Shown here: piece after piece, positions 1-5,211 of the stretch
Numbering within the stretch: position 1 is the stretch's first letter
Layout: the number at the start of each line of letters is the position of its first letter
From: Dehalococcoidales bacterium
Lineage (GTDB): Bacteria; Chloroflexota; Dehalococcoidia; Dehalococcoidales; Fen-1064
Assembly: GCA_028713395.1 (NCBI GenBank)
Contig: JAQTOJ010000140.1
Span: 1 to 5,490 of the forward strand
DNA length: 5,490 nt
Direction: 5' to 3'
Position numbers and translations under genes: made by a program
Notes under the pieces: generated by a model
What the model was told of the DNA's origin: nothing
What the model saw: only the letters and a program-made list of their open reading frames with translations
Databases searched by the model: none

Positions 1-1267
1 GTCCGTCTTTCAATGTCGCCATGGCATTGCCGGTGCCCACCACGCAGGGAATACCCAGTTCGCGGCTGACAATGGCGGCATGGGCGGTGCGTCCGCCTCT
101 ATCCGTGACAATGGCGGCGGCGCGTTTCATGGCCGGCACGAAATCCGGGGTGGTCATTTCCGCCACCAGAATATCGCCGGGTTTCACTTTATCGATATCC
201 GAAGGATCGGGCACAATGCGCACCGCGCCGGAAGCAATACCCGGGCTGGCGGCCGAACCTACCAGAATCGGGGTGGCGGTGATTTTCTGGGCGGTGCTTT
301 CCGCCATTTTGCCCACGGTGGTCACAGGGCGGGTCTGCACGATATAAATAGTATCGTTTTCTTTAGCCCATTCCACATCCTGGGGGTGTTTATAATGGTC
401 TTCCAACTGTTGCCCGATTTTGGCGACAGTCAATATATCTTTATCGGTCACTTTTTGTTTGGCTTGCTCGGCGGTAGTGAGGTTGATTTTCACATTTTCA
501 CCGGTAGCGTCTTTGACCAGTTGCCATTCCTGTTTTTTGATTTCTTTTTCGGCAATCTTCATGGTTTTCTTTTCGACGACATAATGGTCCGGGGTGACAT
601 CGCCGGAAACGATCATTTCACCCAGACCGAGCACCGCTTCGATAACGATTTTCGAAATATCGCTGGTGGTGGGATCGAGGGTGAACATGACGCCGGAGGC
701 TTCTGACTGTACCATTCTCTGCACCGGCACCGCAATACCGACCTTGAAATGGTCGAACTTGTTTTCCACGCGGTAGAAAATAGCGCGGGCTTCGAACAAG
801 GACGCCCAGCATTTCTGCACGGCGGTAACCACGTTCTTTTCACCCTGAACATTCAGGAAGGTCGCCTGCTGCCCGGCAAACGAGGCGTCCGGTAAATCCT
901 CAGCGGTGGCGGAGGAACGGACGGCCACCAGACCTTCACCCATTTTCTTGTAGGAAGCGCGTATCGCTTCCGCCAGTTCTTTGGGCATTTCCGCCTTGAT
1001 AATTACATCTTTGACTTTGGAGGAAAGGGATTGTAGCTGTTTGCTGTCATTGGAGTCCAGCGGTGCGAGTAAGGTGCGGATTTTCGCGGAGATGCCGGTC
1101 TTCTGTAGAAAATCGTAATAAGCATCAGCCGTGACAATAAAACCGGGGGGAACCGGAATTCCGGCATTTGTCATTTCCCCGAGATTGGCGCCCTTGCCGC
1201 CGACAAGTGGAATGTCTTTTTTGTTTACTTCATTGAACCAGACAATGGCCTTGTGACCGGTTGGCAT
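1..1267 (-). CDS. ppsA: Phosphoenolpyruvate synthase (pyruvate, water dikinase), N-terminal 422 residues; 3' end outside window
   Basis: This cytoplasmic enzyme converts pyruvate, ATP and water to PEP, AMP and phosphate, the entry step to gluconeogenesis. The reverse-strand frame is open from ATG at 1267 to the left edge. Visible parts are the PPDK-type nucleotide-binding domain (about residues 1-350), with GGKGANLGEM at 23-32, RSSATAED at 117-124 and then FAGQQ, SGVMFTLDP, and IVQTRPVTT at its end. The mobile phosphohistidine domain follows, with GGRTAHAAIVSRELGIP; the phosphorylated histidine is predicted to be His396. The C-terminal PEP/pyruvate-binding barrel lies beyond the window. The start is supported by GGAGGAGG at about 1275-1282, 7 bases upstream. 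The gene is divergent from the BFN gene. The spacing and wording of the motifs favour PEP synthase over pyruvate phosphate dikinase, but the missing C-terminal half would settle this. Confidence 0.93.
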   Translation of the reverse strand, partial: MPTGHKAIVWFNEVNKKDIPLVGGKGANLGEMTNAGIPVPPGFIVTADAYYDFLQKTGISAKIRTLLAPLDSNDSKQLQSLSSKVKDVIIKAEMPKELAEAIRASYKKMGEGLVAVRSSATAEDLPDASFAGQQATFLNVQGEKNVVTAVQKCWASLFEARAIFYRVENKFDHFKVGIAVPVQRMVQSEASGVMFTLDPTTSDISKIVIEAVLGLGEMIVSGDVTPDHYVVEKKTMKIAEKEIKKQEWQLVKDATGENVKINLTTAEQAKQKVTDKDILTVAKIGQQLEDHYKHPQDVEWAKENDTIYIVQTRPVTTVGKMAESTAQKITATPILVGSAASPGIASGAVRIVPDPSDIDKVKPGDILVAEMTTPDFVPAMKRAAAIVTDRGGRTAHAAIVSRELGIPCVVGTGNAMATLKDG

Positions 1268-1331
1268 GCAGTGCTCCCTCCTCCAACGGATGTCTCTTTA
1301 TTTTTGAGCGTGGCTTCCTCACGCCTGAACT

Positions 1332-1340
1332 ATTATACCA
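1332..1340 (-). promoter_or_regulatory. Extended -10 promoter element facing ppsA
   Basis: Read on the minus strand this is TGGTATAAT, a perfect TATAAT preceded by the TGn extension. The best upstream -35 candidate is TTGGTG (1362 to 1357) with a long 19-base spacer, which an extended -10 can tolerate. Transcription would begin near 1325, giving a leader of about 58 bases. The leader contains a short GCGTG/CACGC hairpin (arms 1308-1312 and 1320-1324) near its 5' end and the GGAGGAGG ribosome site. The promoter is inferred from consensus match only. Confidence 0.6.
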
Positions 1341-1454
1341 TGAAGTTTATTGGCACCACCAAGCCTTGACTTAATGACAACCCGGCGGTGAACTGTTGAT
1401 CAGGTTTTTACTTTCATATCAAGTCGTATGCGATGTTTTTTGTAAATGTAAAAA

Positions 1455-1486
1455 ATCCGGGTTATGGTTGACAGTCTTTACCGGAT
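1455..1486. repeat. Inverted repeat ATCCGG / CCGGAT centred on the -35 box
   Basis: The arms are ATCCGG (1455-1460) and CCGGAT (1481-1486), 20 bases apart, with the TTGACA hexamer at the centre. Centre-to-centre spacing is 26 bases, between two and three helical turns. It could be a dimeric repressor site, but arms of 6 bases in a 266-base gap may also arise by chance. Confidence 0.35.
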
Positions 1487-1497
1487 AGGATTAGAAT
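1468..1497 (+). promoter_or_regulatory. Sigma-70-type promoter for the BFN gene
   Basis: A perfect -35 TTGACA (1468-1473) is followed after 18 bases by TAGAAT (1492-1497), five of six matches to the -10 consensus. The predicted start is near 1503-1505, leaving a leader of about 30 bases that carries the ribosome site GGAGAGGAGAG. Upstream, 1436-1455 is an A/T-rich near-symmetric stretch (six T, GTAAATGT, six A) placed where an UP element could sit. The -10 overlaps the palindrome GAATTTAATTC (1494-1504). Confidence 0.7.
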
Positions 1498-1533
1498 TTA
1501 ATTCGGGTTGGTTGTGGAGAGGAGAGTTATTAC

Positions 1534-2097
1534 ATGATAGAGATGATTGTCGATAGCATCCGCGTGAGTTTAATGAACTACCAGCGGGTCGTGTTGTTAA
1601 AAGAAAAAGACAACAGCCGCTATCTCCCTATCTGGATCGGCGCCGCCGAAGCTGACGCCATTGCGGTAAAATTACAAGGCGTCCCCATTCAACGACCTCT
1701 CACCCACGATCTCATCCAATCGATACTCGACGCCTTTGGCGCCCGGGTCAAATCTATCGTCGTCAACGATCTGAAAAGCGACACTTTCTTTGCCAAGATT
1801 ATCATCGTGTTTGATGGTAATCAAATGGAAATAGACTCTCGTACCAGTGATGCGATTGCCCTCGCCGTTAGAGTGCAAGCGCCCATTTTCGCGGAAGAAA
1901 ATGTGCTGGAAAGGGCTGGTATCTGGTTAGACAAAGAACCCGCAAAATTGCTCCCCGAAGAAGCGGAAAAAACCGATATCAAGTCTAAAAAAGTAGAAGG
2001 CAAAAAGGTAACGGACGAAGAGATGAAACGCATGTCCGCCTTCTACGAGTTTATCAAGGACCTTAACCTGGACGATTTTGACAAACGTAAGTCATAA
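1534..2097 (+). CDS. BFN/DUF151 bifunctional-nuclease-family protein
   Basis: The protein has 187 residues. Residues 1 to about 135 form a BFN domain (formerly DUF151; the family of Thermotoga TM0160 and the plant bifunctional nucleases). Family-type stretches are LPIWIGAAEADAIA (31-44), RPLTHDL (54-60) and DSRTSDAIALAVR (101-113). Some family members have been reported to cut both RNA and DNA; whether this one does cannot be read from the sequence. After residue 135 comes a charged Lys/Glu-rich linker and a short tail ending near LNLDDFDK. I see no clear UVR motif, which some homologues carry here. The start is ATG at 1534, with AGAGGAG about 9 bases upstream. It is the first gene after its own promoter; the CxxC gene follows after 28 bases and is probably cotranscribed. 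Confidence 0.9.
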   Translation: MIEMIVDSIRVSLMNYQRVVLLKEKDNSRYLPIWIGAAEADAIAVKLQGVPIQRPLTHDLIQSILDAFGARVKSIVVNDLKSDTFFAKIIIVFDGNQMEIDSRTSDAIALAVRVQAPIFAEENVLERAGIWLDKEPAKLLPEEAEKTDIKSKKVEGKKVTDEEMKRMSAFYEFIKDLNLDDFDKRKS

Positions 2098-2125
2098 ATA
2101 AGTCTATTAAGGGGTTGCGGTAGAT

Positions 2126-2470
2126 TTGGAGCACATGGAAGAACGCGTCGTGCGCAAACTGATGGCGTCCGTCAAGTGCAATCAGTGCGGACAGCCTTAC
2201 CGGCTGGAGAATGTCCAGGTATTAGGCCGCCATCAAGATATGTGGTTTTTCAACGTTTACTGCGCCCATTGCCACAACCAGTACTTCATCGCCGCCACTG
2301 TCAATGCCGACCAGACAACTACTATCACCGATTTAACACCCGCTGACGTTACCCGCTTGCAAAAAGCAAATCCGCTCACCTCAGATGATGTTTTAGATAT
2401 GCACAGCTACCTGAAAAACTATCAGGGTGATATCACACGCCTCTTTAACACCAACGCCTTTAATATTTAG
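2126..2470 (+). CDS. Small protein with two CxxC pairs, probable zinc-ribbon; function unknown
   Basis: I do not recognise this gene by name. As drawn it has 114 residues and no membrane segment or signal peptide, so it is probably cytoplasmic. Two pairs, CNQC (18-21) and CAHC (46-49), lie 24 residues apart and are spaced like the knuckles of a zinc ribbon; tightly bound zinc is an inference. The C-terminal third is acidic and probably helical, around SDDVLDMHSYLKNYQGDITRLF. The start is uncertain. TTG at 2126 has AAGGGG (2109-2114) 11 bases upstream; ATG at 2135 has GGAG only 3 bases upstream; ATG at 2162 would still keep all four cysteines. It follows the BFN gene by 28 bases and precedes the atp promoter region, so a shared transcript with BFN is likely. 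Confidence 0.75.
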   Translation: MEHMEERVVRKLMASVKCNQCGQPYRLENVQVLGRHQDMWFFNVYCAHCHNQYFIAATVNADQTTTITDLTPADVTRLQKANPLTSDDVLDMHSYLKNYQGDITRLFNTNAFNI

Positions 2471-2578
2471 CGGAAATAAAAGAACGAAGCGGGAGTAAAC
2501 ATAACTAAAAACTAAGTCATCCAAGACATTCGGGTAAGCATTGACCTGAGTGAAAAGATTTGATATGCTTCTACCTTA
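2471..2578. other. Intergenic region between the CxxC gene and the atp cluster
   Basis: This 108-base A/T-rich gap holds the atp promoter and one arm of an inverted repeat. I see no GC-rich hairpin followed by a T run, so there is no obvious intrinsic terminator after the CxxC gene. Some upstream transcripts may therefore read into the atp genes. Confidence 0.5.
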
Positions 2579-2592
2579 ATGAAGTCTTGGAT
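2519..2592. repeat. 9-bp inverted repeat flanking the atp promoter
   Basis: The arms ATCCAAGAC (2519-2527) and GTCTTGGAT (2584-2592) are perfect inverse complements 56 bases apart. The left arm lies upstream of the -35 and the right arm covers codons 2-5 of the first atp-cluster gene. A DNA operator pair is possible, as is RNA pairing on read-through transcripts from upstream. Chance is not excluded. Confidence 0.45.
2541..2569 (+). promoter_or_regulatory. Promoter for the ATP synthase operon
   Basis: A -35 TTGACC (2541-2546, five of six matches) and a -10 TATGCT (2564-2569, four of six, with the TATnnT core) are separated by an ideal 17 bases. The -10 is preceded by the TGn extension (TGA, 2561-2563). 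The predicted start falls at about 2576-2579, on or within three bases of the ATG at 2579. It is a consensus prediction only. Confidence 0.65.
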
Positions 2593-2824
2593 TACCGCCC
2601 TGAACCTGTTAAGCATAGGTTTTTTTATCCCCATTTGCATTATCGGGGGGGTGCTGGGTGGCAAGTGGCTTGATGACAAATTCAATACCAATCCGCTCTG
2701 GCTGATTACCGGCTTGTTTCTGGGTATCGCCATGGCTGTTTACGGAACATACAATATGCTCAGACCGTTTATTAACAAAGCAAATAAAAACGGTAATAAT
2801 AAAAAAGATAATAAGGAAAATTAG
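2579..2824 (+). CDS. atpZ: AtpZ-like small F1Fo-associated membrane protein (ATPase_gene1 family)
   Basis: The protein has 81 residues and two predicted membrane helices (about 8-28 and 40-60). The pattern GGVLGGKWLDDKF then NPLWLITGLFLGIAMAVYG matches the ATPase_gene1/AtpZ family, whose members sit at the head of atp operons. Related AtpI and AtpZ proteins have been linked to Mg2+/Ca2+ transport and to c-ring assembly or stability; which applies here is unknown. The last 16 residues are an Asn/Lys-rich low-complexity tail, presumably cytoplasmic. The start is ATG at 2579: an in-frame stop at 2561-2563 rules out longer forms, and there is no Shine-Dalgarno-like sequence just upstream. The stop is two bases before atpB. 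It could be called an AtpI-family protein, but its length and two helices fit AtpZ better than four-helix AtpI. Confidence 0.8.
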   Translation: MKSWITALNLLSIGFFIPICIIGGVLGGKWLDDKFNTNPLWLITGLFLGIAMAVYGTYNMLRPFINKANKNGNNKKDNKEN

Positions 2825-2826
2825 TA

Positions 2827-3777
2827 GTGTCCAATAAAAAGATCGGTTGCGGCTGCCTTGGGTGCTCAATTCCCTTACTCACTTTTATTATTCTGTTAGT
2901 CATCATCCTTCCTCTTTCTATCTTCGGCGTCATGAACGGGGCTTTCGGCAGCAAAGGTATCCCCGCTCCTAAGGTCGAATTACCGGCAGAAGTCATTTTC
3001 CATATAGGTGTTTTCCCGGTAACCAATACCATTATCACTTCCTGGATTACAGTTGCCTTGTTGATTCTCATGGCCCTGCTGGTCACCCGCAAACCCAAGC
3101 TGATCCCGGGCCGGCTGCAAAGCGCGGTCGAAGCTATCATCGAATGGATGTACAACTTCTGCAAAGACGTGGCGGGTGAAGTCAAAGGCAGAAAGTTTTT
3201 CCCCGTGGTCACTACCATCTTCCTCTTCGTCCTCATCAACGCGCTGTTAAATCTGGTCCCCGGTTACGGCACTTGGCCTATCACCAATTACGCCGGTCAC
3301 GAGGTGATACTGCTGCGCGGCGCCAATACGGATATCAATACCGCTGCGGCGCTGGCGGTCATCGCCTTCATCTTCATCGAGTTCTGGGGCTTCAAGTTCA
3401 ACGGACTCGGCTACCTGAAGAAATTTTTCACCGTGGAGCGCGCATTCAAAGGCTGGGGCAAGGTTTTCCACGGCAAATTAAGCGGGTTTGGAGACGTGCT
3501 CTTCGGCGCCATCGATACGATTGTGGGTCTGCTGGAACTCTTGCTTGAATTCGTGCGCCTGCTCAGCTTCACCTTCCGTCTTTTCGGCAACATGACCGGT
3601 GGTGAAATATTAATTCTCATTCTGTTCTTCCTGCTCGGCTTTGCCGGGTTCGGTTTTGTTCAGGTCGGCTATATCTTTGAAATGCTGGTCGGCGTCGTCC
3701 AGGCGCTCATTTTTGCCGGTTTGACTCTGGTCTTTGCCACCATGGCATCCGAACATCACGGTGAAGAAGAACACTGA
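2827..3777 (+). CDS. atpB: ATP synthase Fo subunit a
   Basis: Subunit a is the static half of the proton channel, pressed against the c-ring in the cell membrane. At 316 residues it is longer than the E. coli protein (271). The essential arginine is Arg251 in FRLFGNMTGGE, matching E. coli Arg210; Glu260 matches Glu219, and Glu285 sits at the His245 position by spacing to the conserved Gln292. Predicted membrane segments lie near 15-37, 66-86, 124-147, 171-188, 230-250, 256-280 and 283-307. Unusual is Cys8/Cys10/Cys13 directly before the first, strongly hydrophobic helix. GTG at 2827 is chosen because AAGGA (2813-2817), inside the preceding gene, sits 9 bases upstream. Tandem stops TGA TAA end the gene. 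Confidence 0.95.
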   Translation: MSNKKIGCGCLGCSIPLLTFIILLVIILPLSIFGVMNGAFGSKGIPAPKVELPAEVIFHIGVFPVTNTIITSWITVALLILMALLVTRKPKLIPGRLQSAVEAIIEWMYNFCKDVAGEVKGRKFFPVVTTIFLFVLINALLNLVPGYGTWPITNYAGHEVILLRGANTDINTAAALAVIAFIFIEFWGFKFNGLGYLKKFFTVERAFKGWGKVFHGKLSGFGDVLFGAIDTIVGLLELLLEFVRLLSFTFRLFGNMTGGEILILILFFLLGFAGFGFVQVGYIFEMLVGVVQALIFAGLTLVFATMASEHHGEEEH

Positions 3778-3815
3778 TAAATTAAGGATAATCTAAATCA
3801 AGTTATATATACCTG

Positions 3816-3823
3816 AAGGAGGG
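3816..3823 (+). promoter_or_regulatory. Very strong ribosome binding site of atpE
   Basis: AAGGAGGG lies 6 bases before the atpE ATG and is the closest match to the anti-Shine-Dalgarno complement in this operon. That fits the need for many c subunits per enzyme. The 52-base atpB-atpE gap containing it is A/T-rich and shows no terminator. Confidence 0.75.
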
Positions 3824-3829
3824 TAGACA

Positions 3830-4060
3830 ATGGATCCAGAATCTGCAAAATTACTCGCCGCCGGTTTATCAATGGGCTTGGGGGCGATCGGGCCGGGTAT
3901 TGGCGTTGGTTTAGTGGGTTTAGGCGCCTTACAGGCGTTGGGACGCAACCCGGAGGCCAGAGGCCAAATCATGACCTACATGATCCTGGCAATCGCTATG
4001 GCGGAAGCTGTGGCTATTTACGCTCTGGTGGTTTCTATCTTGTTGCTCTTCGTCATGTAG
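3830..4060 (+). CDS. atpE: ATP synthase Fo subunit c (proteolipid, rotor ring)
   Basis: The protein has 76 residues forming a two-helix hairpin; copies assemble into the membrane rotor ring that carries ions past subunit a. Helix 1 (about 8-32) has the glycine-rich GPGIGVG (21-27). The polar loop RNP (39-41) contacts the central stalk. Helix 2 (about 48-74) carries the ion-binding Glu59 in MAEAVAIYALV. The glutamine of sodium-binding c subunits, 33 residues before the glutamate, is Val26 here, and the Ser/Thr after the glutamate is Ala60, so protons are the predicted coupling ion. It sits between atpB and atpF, as in most bacterial operons. Confidence 0.97.
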   Translation: MDPESAKLLAAGLSMGLGAIGPGIGVGLVGLGALQALGRNPEARGQIMTYMILAIAMAEAVAIYALVVSILLLFVM

Positions 4061-4087
4061 TATTCCACCGGTCGGGAGAGATAGACT

Positions 4088-4609
4088 ATGAACATATTTG
4101 ATAAACTGGCCGAACTTGGTTTCAGTTGGCCTACCCTCGTCGCCCAGATCGTCAACTTCATCGTGTTGCTGGTGATGTTGTATTTCTTTGCCTATAAACC
4201 GGTAATGAAAATGCTCGACCAGCGGGCGCAGAAGATCAAAGACAGCCTGGATGAAACCCAGAAGATCAAAGACCAGGCGGCTGTCGCCGAGCAGGATTTC
4301 AAGAAGCGGCTGGAAGTAGCCAGCAAAGAGGGTCAGGAAGTGATCGCCCGCGCCATGCGTAGCGGCGAAGAAGCCCGCCAGCGCGCCCAACAGGAAGCCA
4401 AAGTTGAGGCGCAAGCCGTGGTGGAAAAAGCCCGTCAGGAAATTCAGCACGAACGCGATGAAGCGATCGGCGAATTACGGCAGGAATTTGCTGACCTGAC
4501 AATCGTCGCCGCGGAAAAAGTGATCACCAAGTCACTGAATAAAAACGATCACCAGAAACTGATCGAACAGGTGCTGGCTGAAAGCACGACCCTGAATAAG
4601 AAGGCTTAA
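4088..4609 (+). CDS. atpF: ATP synthase Fo subunit b (peripheral stalk)
   Basis: Subunit b anchors in the membrane and runs as a long helix up to the F1 head, holding the stator still. The 173 residues comprise a short N-terminal amphipathic stretch with FSWPTLVAQIVNF, one membrane helix (about 13-36), and a charged Glu/Lys/Gln/Ala-rich helix from about 40 to 150 of the dimerising stalk type. The C-terminal part (about 150-173) should bind delta. QKIKD occurs at 48-52 and again at 58-62, encoded by identical 15-base sequences. There is one b gene; no b' gene appears next to it, so a homodimer is expected. GGGAGAG about 8 bases upstream supports ATG at 4088. Confidence 0.95.
   Translation: MNIFDKLAELGFSWPTLVAQIVNFIVLLVMLYFFAYKPVMKMLDQRAQKIKDSLDETQKIKDQAAVAEQDFKKRLEVASKEGQEVIARAMRSGEEARQRAQQEAKVEAQAVVEKARQEIQHERDEAIGELRQEFADLTIVAAEKVITKSLNKNDHQKLIEQVLAESTTLNKKA
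4229..4273 (+). repeat. 15-bp direct repeat within atpF
   Basis: CAGAAGATCAAAGAC occurs at 4229-4243 and at 4259-4273, a 30-base period that keeps the reading frame and repeats QKIKD ten residues apart. The bases between and around the copies differ. It may be a small remnant of duplication or codon coincidence in a repetitive helix. Confidence 0.6.
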
Positions 4610-4632
4610 GGTTGTTTTCCGGGAGATAAATC

Positions 4633-5181
4633 ATGACCGTTAATGTCTATGCCGGCCGCTATGCTAAAGCAATTTTTAGACTGGCGCTGGAAAATAAAGA
4701 ATTGAACCGGTGGCAGTCCGATATTCATAAGGTAAATAGCATCCTGAGCGATGCTGCCCTGTTGACCTACCTGAACGACCCCCAGGTCAAATGGGATGAC
4801 AAAGCCAAAATGCTCACCCAAAGATTGGGGGAGATCCACCCGGTTTTGAACAAACTGGTCTCGGTGCTGACCGCCAAAGGCAAGCTGGCGCTGGTGGGCG
4901 ATATCGCCGATGAGTATCAGCGGCTGGTGGATAACTACCGCGGCATTGAAGGCGCGGAGACCGCCGAAGTGGTCACTGCCATCCCGCTGGATAACGAATA
5001 CCAGTTGAAACTCGCCCAGCGGATCACGGAAATGGTCGGCAAACCGGTGATCCTGAAACTGGTGGTCGACCCCGCCATCATCGGGGGTCTCATTATCAAG
5101 GTAGGCGATAAACTGATCGACGGCAGTATCCGCAATAAACTGGCGTCTTTACGCAAAGACCTGGGCGGAGTGAAAAAGTAA
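4633..5181 (+). CDS. atpH: ATP synthase F1 subunit delta
   Basis: Delta joins the top of the alpha3-beta3 head to the subunit b stalk; it corresponds to mitochondrial OSCP. The 182 residues are the usual family length. The N-terminal helical domain opens with the typical YAGRYAKAIFRLA (6-18), and the C-terminal region has the family signature DPAIIGGLIIKVGDKLIDGS (146-165) followed by a basic helix (RNKLASLRKDL). GGGAG (4621-4625) 7 bases upstream supports ATG at 4633. It lies 23 bases after atpF and 30 before atpA, in the standard b-delta-alpha order. Confidence 0.96.
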   Translation: MTVNVYAGRYAKAIFRLALENKELNRWQSDIHKVNSILSDAALLTYLNDPQVKWDDKAKMLTQRLGEIHPVLNKLVSVLTAKGKLALVGDIADEYQRLVDNYRGIEGAETAEVVTAIPLDNEYQLKLAQRITEMVGKPVILKLVVDPAIIGGLIIKVGDKLIDGSIRNKLASLRKDLGGVKK

Positions 5182-5211
5182 ACAACACGGCCAAAGCGGA
5201 GGTGCGCATTC

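Noticed and set aside
80..706. Long plus-strand open frame of 208 codons, rich in Gly, Phe and His
   Set aside because: It lies fully antisense to ppsA, whose minus-strand frame encodes clear PEP synthase motifs. The composition is that of a shadow frame and no ribosome site precedes it.
1306..1326. Hairpin next to a T/A-rich run, considered as a terminator
   Set aside because: The stem is only 5 bp. On the plus strand the T run precedes the stem, and on the minus strand the stem is followed by A, so neither orientation makes an intrinsic terminator.
1268..1533. Possible riboswitch or small RNA in the divergent gap
   Set aside because: The predicted leaders are only about 30 and 58 bases, and I see no conserved riboswitch core or tRNA-like fold.
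2565..2579. Four-codon ORF (ATG to TAA) overlapping the atpZ start as TAATG
   Set aside because: It is too short to call, has no good ribosome site, and overlaps the predicted -10, so the local promoter would not transcribe it. It is kept only as an alternative in the leaderless finding.
2772..3239. Minus-strand open frame of 155 codons across the atpZ-atpB junction
   Set aside because: It is antisense to atpB, with no coding character or ribosome site of its own.
3929..4450. Minus-strand open frame of 173 codons
   Set aside because: It is antisense to atpE and atpF, both unmistakable, and its Phe/His/Leu-rich product is what the complement of such genes yields.
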